Assembly (NCBI GenBank): GCA_002999035.1 | Contig: CP027241.1 | Coordinates: 1,987,001-2,051,000, forward strand | Source: Lachnospiraceae bacterium oral taxon 500 | GTDB lineage: Bacteria; Bacillota; Clostridia; Lachnospirales; Vallitaleaceae | DNA: 64,000 nucleotides | Direction of reading: 5' to 3' | Part shown: one piece after another, positions 8,287-17,802 of the stretch | Layout of the letters: each line of letters starts with the position of its first letter | Position numbering within the stretch: the first letter of the stretch is position 1 | Translations under genes and position numbers: made by a program | Notes under the pieces: generated by a model | Databases searched by the model: none | What the model was told of the DNA's origin: nothing | The model's input: only the letters and a program-made list of their open reading frames with translations

Positions 8287-8880
8287 ATGGTAAATCAGGT
8301 AATGCAGGCAGGTTATGAGTACGCTAAGGAAATACTGCCCAAGAACGAAACGGTAAAAAAGGAAGAAGTAAAGGAAGAAACTCAGGAAAAACCGGCAGCG
8401 ACGCTGGAGGTGTCGGAGCAGGAAGCGGCGAAAAAAGCCGGCTATGTTAAGCCGGACCTAGTTAAGATTCGGCAGATGCAGGCGGAAAGTCAGCAGAAGA
8501 TGCTGCAAAAAATGCTGGGTACAGCCAAGGATACCTTTATCAAGCAGGCCGGCGGCTTAAAAAATATTTTAGGCCGGGCATTGGCTGGGGAAAAGGTGGA
8601 AGGTTTTGACTTTGACTTTACGGCGGCTGATATTGAGCAGGCGAAGAAAGATGTAGCAGACGGCGGTTATTGGAGTGCAGAAAGCACATCGGACCGGTTG
8701 GTTGAATTTGCCAAAGCGATTTCCGGCGGCGATGTCAAGCAAAAAGATGCCTTGGTAGCGTCGATCAAGGAAGGTTTTAAACAGGCCGAGGAACTGTGGG
8801 GCGGAAAGCTGCCGCAGATCAGCCAGGATACCTATCGCCTGACCATGGAAAAACTGGATAACTGGGCCAAAGGCGAATAG
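8287..8880 (+). CDS. Uncharacterised 197-aa protein, probable motility regulon member
   Basis: I do not recognise the family. The protein is soluble, without signal peptide, membrane segment or cysteine. Residues ~18-55 are charged and rich in Lys/Glu (VKKEEVKEETQEKP), suggesting a disordered tail. The rest looks mainly helical, with a central IRQMQAESQQKMLQKMLG helix and a conserved-looking C-terminal part (GFKQAEELWGGKLPQISQ, then KLDNWAKGE). AAGGAGG at 8271 precedes the ATG by 9 nt. The only promoter seen is a sigma-28-type one, so co-expression with flagellar genes is inferred. It has its own terminator. Confidence 0.75.
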   Translation: MVNQVMQAGYEYAKEILPKNETVKKEEVKEETQEKPAATLEVSEQEAAKKAGYVKPDLVKIRQMQAESQQKMLQKMLGTAKDTFIKQAGGLKNILGRALAGEKVEGFDFDFTAADIEQAKKDVADGGYWSAESTSDRLVEFAKAISGGDVKQKDALVASIKEGFKQAEELWGGKLPQISQDTYRLTMEKLDNWAKGE

Positions 8881-8973
8881 TAATTCTTTTTTGGTTAAAA
8901 TCATAGTTCCGGTTCAAACGCCATTTGCAATTCGCGAAATGCAAAACAGCTGTAAACAAATCATGACAGTCCT

Positions 8974-9026
8974 ATAAGCTCCTTTTACCGATATTTTGGA
9001 AAAGGAGCTTATTATTTCAATTTTTT
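8974..9026 (+). terminator. Rho-independent terminator
   Basis: ATAAGCTCCTTTT...GGAAAAGGAGCTTAT forms a ~14-bp stem followed by ATTTCAATTTTTT. It ends the 197-aa gene and separates it from the dgt-dnaG-rpoD block. Confidence 0.85.
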
Positions 9027-9126
9027 AAAAGGATTCCGCTCAGATAGGTCGAATAATAAAAGGCGATACCGGGAAAATCAAAGACCACGAAAAGGCGGCG
9101 CGGCAGCGGCGCAAGGGAGGTTTTGG

Positions 9127-10155
9127 ATGAATTTAAGAGAGCGGCAATATGAACGGGAAAAATTATTGTTAAGTCCGTATGCCTGTTTCAGCGAAAATGC
9201 GCAGAACAGTCGGGAGTGGTTGGAGGCGCCCTGCGATATGCGGACGGATTTTCAAAGAGACCGGGACAGGATTCTGCATTCTAAGTCCTTTCGCCGGTTA
9301 AAGCATAAGACGCAGGTCTTTATTGCGCCGGAGGGCGACCATTACCGGACGCGGCTGACGCATACCTTAGAGGTGGCGCAGATTGCCCGGACGATTGCCC
9401 GGTCGCTGTCACTGAACGAGGATCTAACTGAAGCGATTGCACTGGGGCATGATTTGGGGCATACCCCCTTTGGCCATGCTGGTGAGCGGGCGCTAGCTGA
9501 TGCCTGCCGGGAAATCCTTCCGGAAGATCCGATTTCTTTTGAGCACAATGAGCAAAGCCTGCGGATTGTGGAATGTCTGGAAAATAATTATCAGGGTTTA
9601 AATCTGACCAAAGAGGTCAGGGACGGGATTTTAAATCATCCCAGCCGCTGTCAGCCCTCTACGCTCGAAGGTAAGGCTGTCCGGCTGGCAGATAAGATTG
9701 CCTATATCAATCATGATATTGACGATGCACTGCGGGGCAAGGTGCTGCAGGAGGAAGATTTGCCGGAGCATTTGACGCGGGTTCTGGGCAGAAACATCAA
9801 GGAGCGTTTAGATACCTTGATTCATGATGTGGTGTGGAACTCTCTGGATAAGCCGGATGTCTATATGTCACCGGAAATTGACAAGGCGATGATGGAACTG
9901 CGCCAGTATATGTTTCAGCATGTTTATACCGGCTCGCGGGCTAAAGATGAGGATTTTAAAGCTCAGCGCATGCTGAAAGCGTTGTTTGAACATTTTATTC
10001 GCCACCCGGAGGAGCTGCCGGAGGAATATGTCCGGCAGATAAGTAAATATCCTTCGCCCAAGCGAGTGGTGCTGGATTATATTTCCGGCATGACGGATCA
10101 ATATGCGATTCGCAGGTTTGAGGAAATCTTTGTTCCCGGCGTCTGGAAGGAATAG
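9127..10155 (+). CDS. dgt: dGTPase-like HD-domain deoxynucleotide triphosphohydrolase
   Basis: A 342-aa HD-superfamily phosphohydrolase of the dGTP triphosphohydrolase group, expected to release triphosphate from dNTPs and adjust the dNTP pool. The N-terminal stretch SKSFRRLKHKTQVF, the metal-binding histidine in RTRLTHTLEVAQ and the HD pair in ALGHDLGHTPFGHAGE are all present, as is the later IAYINHDIDDALR. The C-terminus resembles the short Gram-positive type rather than E. coli Dgt, so the true substrate range is uncertain. It stands directly upstream of dnaG, 2 nt away, the usual clostridial arrangement. An AGGGAGG site precedes the ATG. Confidence 0.9.
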   Translation: MNLRERQYEREKLLLSPYACFSENAQNSREWLEAPCDMRTDFQRDRDRILHSKSFRRLKHKTQVFIAPEGDHYRTRLTHTLEVAQIARTIARSLSLNEDLTEAIALGHDLGHTPFGHAGERALADACREILPEDPISFEHNEQSLRIVECLENNYQGLNLTKEVRDGILNHPSRCQPSTLEGKAVRLADKIAYINHDIDDALRGKVLQEEDLPEHLTRVLGRNIKERLDTLIHDVVWNSLDKPDVYMSPEIDKAMMELRQYMFQHVYTGSRAKDEDFKAQRMLKALFEHFIRHPEELPEEYVRQISKYPSPKRVVLDYISGMTDQYAIRRFEEIFVPGVWKE

Positions 10156-10157
10156 CT

Positions 10158-11918
10158 ATGTATTACAAGGAAGACCTGATTGAAGAGATCAGACAGCAAA
10201 ACGACATCGTGGAAGTGGTCGGGCAATATGTGCATTTGGAAAAAAAGGGCGGTTCGTATTTTGGGCTATGCCCTTTTCATAATGAAAAAACTCCGTCCTT
10301 TTCCGTCAGCCCCGACAAGCAGATGTACTACTGTTTCGGCTGCGGCAACGGCGGTAATGTTTTTACCTTTATCATGGAGTATGAAAACTTCAATTTTCAG
10401 GAGGCGATTGCCTATTTGGCGGATCGGGCCAAGATTCGCCTGCCGGAAGCGGAACTGAGTGAAGCGGAACGGAAAAAGCAGGAATACAGGAAAAGCCTGT
10501 ATGACGCTAATTACCAGGCGGCGCGGTACTATTATTATTGTTTAACGCATGAAGCCTACGGCCGGGTGGCTAGACAGTATTTAGAGCAGAGAAATATTTC
10601 CGCGGAAACGGCTAAAAAGTTTGCGCTGGGCTATGCTACGGTCTACCGGGACGATTTGTTCCGCTTTTTAACCGGCAAGGGTTTTTCCCCGCAGCAGTTA
10701 GTGGATGCGGGCCTGGCCATGCCGGATAAGCAGAAAAAAGACAGATATTATGACCGTTTTTTTAACCGGCTGATGTTTCCCATCTGGGACAGCCAAAACC
10801 GGGTGATTGCTTTCGGCGGTCGGGTTTTTGGCGACGCTTTGCCCAAGTATTTAAACTCGCCGGAAACGGAGATTTTTGACAAATCGAAAAACCTATATGG
10901 TTTGAACCTGGCCAAATCCAGCCGCCAGCCGTATTTTTTGCTGGCTGAGGGCTATATGGATGTAATCAGTTTGCAGGAAGCGGGGTTTGACAATACGGTG
11001 GCCTCTTTAGGCACGGCTTTTACCAAAAATCATGCCCATACGATTAAGCGCTATGTGCAAAAGGTGTATTTGAGTTATGACTCGGACGGAGCCGGTGTTC
11101 AGGCAGCGCTGCGGGCGATTCCAATCCTGAAATCCGAAGGGATTGAAGCCCGGGTGATTCGCCTGCAAACAGCCAAGGATCCGGATGAATTGATTCAAAA
11201 GCAGGGGAAAGCTGCTTTTGAACAGGCGATTGAACAGGCGCTGCCCAGTTTTATGTTTGAGATTGAGCAGGAAGCGAAAAAATATGACTTGGCTGATCCG
11301 GCCGATCAAGTCCGTTTTTCCGAGGAAGTTGTCCGCCGGCTTTTGACACTGGATTCCAAATTGGAGATTAACAGCTACCGGGATGCGATTATTCGCCGGT
11401 ATGCCTTGAATGCCGAAGGAATAAATGATTTTCTGGCAAAAAAAGGAAAAGAGCAGGGGATAGCGAAATTTAATAATAGCGAAAATTACAAAAAAGAAAG
11501 GCAGAGAGCCTTTGGCGGAGCGGAAGAAGAACTGATCAGCGTGATTGTATCGCATCGCCGGGTCTTTGCAGCGGTGCAGCCGTATATCAAAGCCGAGCAT
11601 TTTCAAAATGAGTTTTATCGGAAGCTGTTTGAATTGACGGCGGCGGTCTATGAAGAGGGAGGGACACCGGATCCGGTGGTTATGATGCATCATTTTCCGG
11701 AGGTCGGTGACCAGAAAAAGATTGCGTCGCTCTTCAGCCGCAGACTGGAGCCGGATAATCAGGCGCAGCTGGAGCAGCTGATTACCGATGCGGTGCGGAC
11801 GATGCGGGAGTTTGCCTTGAAAGAAAAGCAGAAACAGGAAAAGGATCCAAACGAGCTGCTGAAGATGATTGAGGAAAAGAAAAAATTATTGCAGTTTAAA
11901 ATAGAGTTGGGCGATTAG
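10158..11918 (+). CDS. dnaG: DNA primase
   Basis: It makes RNA primers for chromosome replication together with DnaB helicase. The 586-aa protein begins with the CHC2 zinc ribbon ([14 protein letters not shown]...[10 protein letters not shown], residues ~39-66), followed by the primase core and TOPRIM domain with [15 protein letters not shown] and the acidic motif YDSDGAG near residue 310. The C-terminal helicase-binding region is present. The ATG at 10158 follows GGAAGGA inside the end of dgt, so translation is probably coupled. It is part of the conserved dgt-dnaG-rpoD order. Confidence 0.96.
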   Translation: MYYKEDLIEEIRQQNDIVEVVGQYVHLEKKGGSYFGLCPFHNEKTPSFSVSPDKQMYYCFGCGNGGNVFTFIMEYENFNFQEAIAYLADRAKIRLPEAELSEAERKKQEYRKSLYDANYQAARYYYYCLTHEAYGRVARQYLEQRNISAETAKKFALGYATVYRDDLFRFLTGKGFSPQQLVDAGLAMPDKQKKDRYYDRFFNRLMFPIWDSQNRVIAFGGRVFGDALPKYLNSPETEIFDKSKNLYGLNLAKSSRQPYFLLAEGYMDVISLQEAGFDNTVASLGTAFTKNHAHTIKRYVQKVYLSYDSDGAGVQAALRAIPILKSEGIEARVIRLQTAKDPDELIQKQGKAAFEQAIEQALPSFMFEIEQEAKKYDLADPADQVRFSEEVVRRLLTLDSKLEINSYRDAIIRRYALNAEGINDFLAKKGKEQGIAKFNNSENYKKERQRAFGGAEEELISVIVSHRRVFAAVQPYIKAEHFQNEFYRKLFELTAAVYEEGGTPDPVVMMHHFPEVGDQKKIASLFSRRLEPDNQAQLEQLITDAVRTMREFALKEKQKQEKDPNELLKMIEEKKKLLQFKIELGD

Positions 11919-12004
11919 ATAATGAGGGCGGTCGGCAATGCGGTTTAAAACGGCAGGGCAGAAAGCGGGGATGGTTTTATCATGTCAGCAGAAAGGAAAG
12001 AAAA

Positions 12005-13093
12005 ATGGGCGATATTGAAAATCCAAAATTAACGGAATATTTAGAAAAACTGGTCAATGAAGCAAAACGGAAGAAGAATGTGCTGGAATACCGTCAAATT
12101 GAGGATTCTTTGAAAGATATCGAACTGGACTCGGAAGATATCGAGCATATGTATGACTATCTCGATAAAATGGGAATTGACGTTCTGGGCATGGCCGTTG
12201 ACGAGGAAGAGGAAGAAGATGACGACGAAGAAATCGAGTTGGATCTGACTCTGCCCGACGGTATCAATATTGACGATCCGGTCAGGATGTATTTAAAAGA
12301 AATCGGAAAAGTGCCGCTGCTGTCGGCGGATGAGGAAGTAGAACTGGCTCAAAAAATGGGCGAGGGCGATGTTAAGGCCAGACAGCAGCTGACGGAAGCC
12401 AATTTGCGTTTGGTGGTCAGCATTGCCAAGCGCTATGTCGGCCGGGGAATGCTGTTCTTGGACTTGATTCAGGAAGGCAATCTGGGCCTGATGAAAGCGG
12501 TGGAAAAGTTTGATTATACCAAGGGCTATAAGTTCAGTACCTATGCTACCTGGTGGATTCGGCAGGCGATTACCAGAGCCATTGCCGATCAGGCCAGAAC
12601 GATTCGGATTCCGGTGCATATGGTCGAAACAATCAATAAGCTGATTCGGGTATCGCGTCAGCTCTTGCAGGAACTGGGCCGCGACCCGCTGCCGGAGGAA
12701 ATTGCCGAGGAACTGGATATGCCGGTTGATAAGGTGAGAGAGATTTTAAAGATTTCGCAGGAACCGGTTTCTTTGGAAACGCCGATCGGCGAAGAAGAGG
12801 ACAGCCATTTGGGCGACTTTATTCAGGATGACAATGTGCCGGTACCGGCTGATGCGGCGGCTTTTACCCTGCTGAAAGAGCAGCTGGTTGATGTCCTTAA
12901 AACCTTAACTGACCGGGAGCAGAAGGTGCTCAATCTCCGTTTTGGCCTGACGGACGGCCGGGCCAGAACGCTGGAAGAAGTGGGCAAGGAGTTTAATGTT
13001 ACCAGAGAGCGGATTCGTCAGATTGAGGCCAAGGCGCTGCGCAAGCTCCGTCACCCCAGCCGCAGCCGGAAATTGAAAGATTATTTGGAATAG
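12005..13093 (+). CDS. rpoD: Primary sigma factor RpoD (sigma-A)
   Basis: The housekeeping sigma subunit of RNA polymerase. In its 362 aa one sees region 1.1 followed by an acidic run ([16 protein letters not shown], ~62-78), region 1.2 ([17 protein letters not shown]), region 2 with [17 protein letters not shown] and [18 protein letters not shown], region 3 and region 4.2 ([20 protein letters not shown]). These are the signatures of group 1 sigma factors, which recognise TTGACA/TATAAT promoters such as those listed here. GAAAGGAAAG precedes the ATG. Confidence 0.97.
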   Translation: MGDIENPKLTEYLEKLVNEAKRKKNVLEYRQIEDSLKDIELDSEDIEHMYDYLDKMGIDVLGMAVDEEEEEDDDEEIELDLTLPDGINIDDPVRMYLKEIGKVPLLSADEEVELAQKMGEGDVKARQQLTEANLRLVVSIAKRYVGRGMLFLDLIQEGNLGLMKAVEKFDYTKGYKFSTYATWWIRQAITRAIADQARTIRIPVHMVETINKLIRVSRQLLQELGRDPLPEEIAEELDMPVDKVREILKISQEPVSLETPIGEEEDSHLGDFIQDDNVPVPADAAAFTLLKEQLVDVLKTLTDREQKVLNLRFGLTDGRARTLEEVGKEFNVTRERIRQIEAKALRKLRHPSRSRKLKDYLE

Positions 13094-13125
13094 GCTTACA
13101 GGTCAGGTAAGCGGGTAGTTAAGTT

Positions 13126-13824
13126 ATGAAATTAACAAGAAGATTGCAGCTGATTGCCGATTTGGTCAGACATCCGGGCGGTATATTAGCTGATGTCGGA
13201 ACAGATCACGGCTTGATTCCGATTTATTTGGCGAAGCGCTTTCCCGAACGGGAGATTTATGGACTGGATGTACGGGAACGTCCGCTTTTGCGGGCGGCGG
13301 CTAATGCCGCCAGTTACGGCGTGCCGGGACAAATTCATTTTTTGCAGTCGGATGGTTTGGCCGCCTGCCGGGGCAGGAAGCTGACCACGCTGATTATTAC
13401 CGGCATGGGCGGCATCATTATGGACGCGATTCTGCAAAATGGAGCAGACTGTCTGACTGAAAAGACAGAATTGATTTTATCGCCTCATGCCGACCGGCAT
13501 TTGGTGCGGCGCTGTCTGCACCGGCTGGGCTACCGGATTCGGCAGGAGCATTATCTGAAAGAAGCCGGCAAGTATTATGCGGTGATTTATGCCGACTGGG
13601 GGCAGGATGAACCGTACAGCGAGAGCGAATACTATTTCGGAAAAGCCGAAAAGACAAAAGATAAGGAAATGTTGCGGGAATTAAGGCAGTTGGAATTGCA
13701 GGAATTGAAATTGATTTGGCAAAGCCTAAAGGACGCGCCGCCGGAAAACTCGGCAGCCGGGCAAAAAAAAGCCGATACCGAAAGGCAGATCAAAGGTTTG
13801 GAGGCTTTGCTGCGGGAAGAATAG
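13126..13824 (+). CDS. trmK: tRNA (adenine22-N1)-methyltransferase
   Basis: A SAM-dependent methyltransferase that makes m1A22 in tRNA. The Rossmann motif is ILADVGTDHGLIPIYL near residue 19, followed by GLDVRERPL and the family motif ITGMGGIIM near 90. The C-terminal coiled region (~170-232, rich in Glu/Lys/Leu) fits TrmK. It directly follows rpoD, as in Bacillus and many clostridia, and is followed after 24 nt by the nucleoside kinase gene. Confidence 0.92.
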   Translation: MKLTRRLQLIADLVRHPGGILADVGTDHGLIPIYLAKRFPEREIYGLDVRERPLLRAAANAASYGVPGQIHFLQSDGLAACRGRKLTTLIITGMGGIIMDAILQNGADCLTEKTELILSPHADRHLVRRCLHRLGYRIRQEHYLKEAGKYYAVIYADWGQDEPYSESEYYFGKAEKTKDKEMLRELRQLELQELKLIWQSLKDAPPENSAAGQKKADTERQIKGLEALLREE

Positions 13825-13848
13825 TTGCCGACCCCAAAGGAGAAAGAA

Positions 13849-15522
13849 GTGATTCATTTGATGCAAACCGAAAAAAAACAGGAAAAAAATCTTTGTTTAA
13901 AAGATCTGGCAGAAAAAGAACAAAAGAGTTTTGCCGGCCGGATTGTATTAGCGGAAGTCAATGGCAGCCTGAAGGAATTGACCAGAAAAGTGAAAGCAAA
14001 TGATCAAGTCCGCTGGCTGGATGCGACAACACCGGACGGGTATCGGACGGTGCAGAGAGGGCTGTCTTTTTTGCTGGTGTGGGCAGTACAGCAGGTACTG
14101 GAAAAGCAGGGCAAACAAGGTTATGAAACGGAGATTGAGTTTTCCATTAATCAGGGCTTTTATTGTGAAATCAGGGCGCTGAAAGATGGCACCTGTCTGC
14201 CGGCGGATGCCGCTTTTTTGCAGCAGGTGTCAGAGCAAATGAAAAAGTGCATCAAAGAAGATATGCCGCTGCGCAAGCATCAGTTAAAAACCAAGGAAGT
14301 GGCCGGGCTTTTTCACAAACAGGGCATGCCGGACAAAGCCAAGCTGATGAAATACCGTCGGGCATCGGAAACCAATGTTTATGAGCTTGAAGGCTATTTG
14401 GATTATTTTTACGGCTATATGGTGCCGAGTGCCGGATATTTGCCGGATTTTTCGCTGCATCCCTATGAAAACGGCTTTATTTTGCAGATGCCGGAGCGGC
14501 AGACGCCGGATAAGGCGGCTGTTTTTGCACCGGACCGGAAACTGTTTGAAGTCTTAAAAACAACGATGGACTGGGGACGTCTGATTCGGGTGGAAAACGC
14601 GGCGGAACTAAACGGCATGATTGAAAACGGCCGAATGAAAGATTTGATTTTGGTGACGGAAGCGCTGATGGAGAAAACGATTTCCGAGATCGGCGCCCAG
14701 ATTGCCGCTAATATTGATAAGAAAAAGTTTGTCTTTATTGCCGGTCCCTCGTCTTCCGGCAAAACAACCTTTGCTCACCGGCTGGCGATTCAGCTATTGG
14801 CGAACGGAATTCGGGCTAAGATTATTTCGGTCGATGACTATTTTGTTGACCGGGAAAAAACACCGCGGGATGAAAACGGCAATTATGATTTTGAAACGAT
14901 TGAAGCAATTGACGTGGCCGGCTTTAACCGGGATATGGCTGACCTTTTGGCCGGTAAGCCCGTGCGTTTGCCGAGGTTTGACTTTGTGGCCGGAGTCAGG
15001 GAGTACGCCGATACTCCGACCGAGCTGCTGGAGCATGAGATTTTGGTGGTTGAGGGGATTCATTGCTTAAACGATGCCCTGACCTACTCTTTGCCGGCGG
15101 AAAATAAATATAAAATTTATATCAGTGCGTTGACTCAGCTGAACTTGGATGAGCACAACCGGATTCCGACCACTGACGGCCGCTGTATTCGCCGGATGGT
15201 GCGGGATTTTCAGTATCGCGGGGCATCGGCTGAAAAAACTTTAATGATGTGGAACTCGGTGCGCCGGGGCGAGGAGAAATATATTTTCCCCTATCAGGAA
15301 TCGGCGGACTTTATGTTTAATTCGGCGCATATTTATGAACTGGCGATTTTAAAACAATATGCCGATCCGCTGCTGTTTCATATTCCGGAAACTTCTCCGG
15401 TTTATAATGAGGCTCGGCGGCTGTTAAAGTTTTTGGACTATTTTCTGGGCTACGGCAGTGAAAATGTGCCTGGTAATTCAATCCTGCGCGAATTTATCGG
15501 CGGCAGTGTATTTCGCAGTTAA
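13849..15522 (+). CDS. Nucleoside (uridine-type) kinase with N-terminal TGS/threonyl-tRNA-synthetase-like domain
   Basis: The C-terminal half is a uridine-kinase-type P-loop enzyme: Walker A GPSSSGKTTFAHRLA near residue 300, then SVDDYFVDREKTPRDENG and VVEGIHCLND. The N-terminal half resembles the TGS plus second-additional-domain part of threonyl-tRNA synthetase, a fusion common in Clostridia. The likely reaction is ATP-dependent phosphorylation of a pyrimidine nucleoside; exact substrate is not readable. The frame is open from a TTG at 13825, but the GTG at 13849 lies 6 nt after AAAGGAG and is the likely start (557 aa). Confidence 0.85.
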   Translation: MIHLMQTEKKQEKNLCLKDLAEKEQKSFAGRIVLAEVNGSLKELTRKVKANDQVRWLDATTPDGYRTVQRGLSFLLVWAVQQVLEKQGKQGYETEIEFSINQGFYCEIRALKDGTCLPADAAFLQQVSEQMKKCIKEDMPLRKHQLKTKEVAGLFHKQGMPDKAKLMKYRRASETNVYELEGYLDYFYGYMVPSAGYLPDFSLHPYENGFILQMPERQTPDKAAVFAPDRKLFEVLKTTMDWGRLIRVENAAELNGMIENGRMKDLILVTEALMEKTISEIGAQIAANIDKKKFVFIAGPSSSGKTTFAHRLAIQLLANGIRAKIISVDDYFVDREKTPRDENGNYDFETIEAIDVAGFNRDMADLLAGKPVRLPRFDFVAGVREYADTPTELLEHEILVVEGIHCLNDALTYSLPAENKYKIYISALTQLNLDEHNRIPTTDGRCIRRMVRDFQYRGASAEKTLMMWNSVRRGEEKYIFPYQESADFMFNSAHIYELAILKQYADPLLFHIPETSPVYNEARRLLKFLDYFLGYGSENVPGNSILREFIGGSVFRS

Positions 15523-15572
15523 ACGCCCGGCTTCTTAGCAGTGCTGAGCATAATAAGGTAAAATGAGGAATT

Positions 15573-15938
15573 ATGGATAAGAAGAAAATAAAAAGACTAA
15601 GTAATGGCATTTTTGCAGTGGCCATTGGTTTTGCTGCTGTCACGCTGGCGATTGTGGCGAAAGATTATCTGCCGGCAATCAGCCAGGGCGCTTGCCCGTT
15701 TAACCGGCATTGGACTCTGGTTTATACAGCCGTGGCGCTTTTGCTGGTGTCGGTGGTGATGACATCAATATTAGACGCTAAAGTTAAGAAACTGGCGCAA
15801 GCCGATGAAACAATGGCGGCAGAGAAAAGCGCAGAACCGGCGGAAAAACCGGCAGCAGAGGAAAATGCAGAGCCGGCGGAGAGACCGGCAGCAGAGGAAA
15901 GTGAAATAACCGCTGAAACACCGGCGGCAGAAAAATAG
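15573..15938 (+). CDS. Small membrane protein with Glu/Ala/Pro-rich repeat tail
   Basis: A 121-aa protein I do not recognise. Two membrane segments (~12-32 and ~47-66) are joined by a short loop containing CPFNRHWT. The C-terminal third is low-complexity with near-repeats AEPAEKPAAEENAEPAERPA (residues ~88-107), suggesting recent slippage or duplication. It is followed 29 nt later by the DUF368 transporter gene and may be co-transcribed. No function is inferred. Confidence 0.65.
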   Translation: MDKKKIKRLSNGIFAVAIGFAAVTLAIVAKDYLPAISQGACPFNRHWTLVYTAVALLLVSVVMTSILDAKVKKLAQADETMAAEKSAEPAEKPAAEENAEPAERPAAEESEITAETPAAEK

Positions 15939-15967
15939 AGTTATCAGGAAAGCAAACGGAGGAAGAA

Positions 15968-16897
15968 GTGAAACCGGAGGAACAGACTTTACAGACAGAC
16001 AGGAAAAATTATGGCCTGACAGCGCTGATTTTAATGCTGAAAGGTTTTTTTATGGGGGTGGCGGACGTGATTCCCGGAGTGTCCGGCGGTACGATTGCCT
16101 TGATTGTCGGGATTTATGAGGAATTGATTGACACCATCAGCGGTTATGACGGGCAGATGCTGGGACTGTTATTCGCCGGCAAATGGCAGGCGCTGATTAA
16201 ACGAATGAACCTGCGCTTTTTGCTGCCCTTGGTATTGGGCATTGGGGCGGCAATTTTCAGCCTGGCCAGCGTAATGACTTATTTACTGACCTATCATGAA
16301 GCACTGACTTTTGCCGTGTTTTTCGGTTTGATTTTAGGCTCGGTTGTTTTGATGAGCAAGGATTTGAAGCGGACAGCCGTCAGTTTTGGCTTTTTGGCGG
16401 CAGGGGCGGTTCTCCTTTTTTGGCTGGTCGGTTTGTTGCCGATGGAAACGCCGGCAACGCTGGCAGCTTTCTTTTTCAGCGGAGTGGTAGCGATTTGCGC
16501 CATGATTTTGCCGGGCATATCGGGTTCTTTTATCCTGCTGCTGCTGGGCAAATATAAACAGATTATGGCAGTGGTCAAATCGCCTTTTGCCGATAATCAT
16601 ATTTTTATTATCTTGGTTTTTGCCGCCGGCGCGGTCATCGGCATTATCGGTTTTTCTAAGCTGTTAAAATGGGCGTTAAAGCACTATCATGATGCTTTGT
16701 TTGCTTTTTTAATTGGTATGATGCTCGGTTCGCTTCGCAAGCTCTGGCCTTTTAGCGGTATCACTAACCCGTTTTCAGCGGCGGCGCTGGCTCGGGTCGG
16801 ACTGGCTTTTGCGGGACTGGCAGTTATTTTGGTTATTCATCGAATAGAAGCTTGTCGGGCGGGGAAAAGCTGTCCGCTGAAAAAAAAGCAGAACTGA
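15968..16897 (+). CDS. DUF368 family polyprenyl-phosphate transporter
   Basis: A 309-aa polytopic membrane protein with about eight hydrophobic segments. The N-terminal motif GVADVIPGVSGGTIALIVGIYE and the second, internally related ICAMILPGISGSFILLLLGK identify DUF368, a two-repeat fold. Members have been shown in other bacteria to help recycle undecaprenyl phosphate across the membrane (PopT). Applying that role here is inference. GTG start at 15968 after GGAGGAAG. A lipid-carrier role fits the nearby glycosyltransferase and wall genes but is not proven by them. Confidence 0.85.
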   Translation: MKPEEQTLQTDRKNYGLTALILMLKGFFMGVADVIPGVSGGTIALIVGIYEELIDTISGYDGQMLGLLFAGKWQALIKRMNLRFLLPLVLGIGAAIFSLASVMTYLLTYHEALTFAVFFGLILGSVVLMSKDLKRTAVSFGFLAAGAVLLFWLVGLLPMETPATLAAFFFSGVVAICAMILPGISGSFILLLLGKYKQIMAVVKSPFADNHIFIILVFAAGAVIGIIGFSKLLKWALKHYHDALFAFLIGMMLGSLRKLWPFSGITNPFSAAALARVGLAFAGLAVILVIHRIEACRAGKSCPLKKKQN

Positions 16898-17011
16898 GAA
16901 TGGAAGCGGAGTCAAGTCCGGTTATCAGGAGCAATTAGGGAAGCCGGCTTTTCAGAGTGTTGCGCAGCTTAAACAGAAATCAAAAAGTTTTTATCAAGAA
17001 GCGGAGAAAGT

Positions 17012-17773
17012 ATGAAACAATTTATTTCATGGAATGTCAATGGAATCCGGGCTGCTGTCGGCAAGGGTTTTTATGAATATTTTCAAAATCAGCAGGCAGA
17101 TTTTTTTTGTTTGCAGGAAACAAAAATTCAGCCGGAGCAAGTAACGCTTGATTTGCCGGGCTATCATCAATATTTTAATTATGCCAAGACCAAGAAGGGC
17201 TATTCGGGCACAGCCATTTTCAGTAAAGAAGAGCCGCTGGCCGTGACTTATGATATCGGCGTGCCGGAGCATGATCAGGAGGGGCGGGTGATTACGCTGG
17301 AAATGCCGGAGTTCTTTCTGGTGACGGTCTACACGCCTAATTCCAAGCGGGAACTGGAGCGTTTGCCCGACCGCATGAACTTTGAGGATGCGTTTCGCCA
17401 ATATCTTGTCAGCTTAAATCAAAAGAAGCCGGTTATTGTTTGCGGTGACTTAAATGTGGCGCATCAGGAGATTGATTTGGCCAATCCCAAGTCGAACCGC
17501 CGCAATGCCGGATTTACCGATGAGGAAAGGGAAAAGATGACCGCTCTTTTGGCGGCCGGATTTACGGATTCTTTTCGCTATTTGTATCCGAATAAAACCG
17601 AGGCGTATTCGTGGTGGTCTTATTTCGGTAAGGCCAGAGAGCGGAATATCGGCTGGAGAATCGACTATTTTCTGGTGTCGAATGATTTTAAGGACAGAAT
17701 CGCGGATGCGGAGATTCATGCCGATGTGATGGGGAGCGACCATTGTCCGGTGGTATTATATCTCTCTGAGTAA
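17012..17773 (+). CDS. exoA: Exodeoxyribonuclease III / AP endonuclease
   Basis: A DNA-repair enzyme that incises abasic sites and removes 3' blocks. Its 253 aa show the endonuclease/exonuclease/phosphatase fold: FISWNVNGIRAAVGKGF at the N-terminus, FFCLQETKIQ (metal-binding Glu), VTVYTPNSKRELERL, CGDLNVAH, WWSYFGKARERNIGWRIDY and the terminal MGSDHCPV (catalytic His). It is of the Gram-positive ExoA type. GGAGAAAG precedes the ATG. Confidence 0.96.
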   Translation: MKQFISWNVNGIRAAVGKGFYEYFQNQQADFFCLQETKIQPEQVTLDLPGYHQYFNYAKTKKGYSGTAIFSKEEPLAVTYDIGVPEHDQEGRVITLEMPEFFLVTVYTPNSKRELERLPDRMNFEDAFRQYLVSLNQKKPVIVCGDLNVAHQEIDLANPKSNRRNAGFTDEEREKMTALLAAGFTDSFRYLYPNKTEAYSWWSYFGKARERNIGWRIDYFLVSNDFKDRIADAEIHADVMGSDHCPVVLYLSE

Positions 17774-17802
17774 TCAAGTTGACAACATGGGAGGTAATAA
17801 AA

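Noticed and set aside
11007-11693. 228-codon minus-strand open frame inside dnaG
   Set aside because: It lies entirely antisense to a conserved gene, with composition expected of a shadow frame and no ribosome site.
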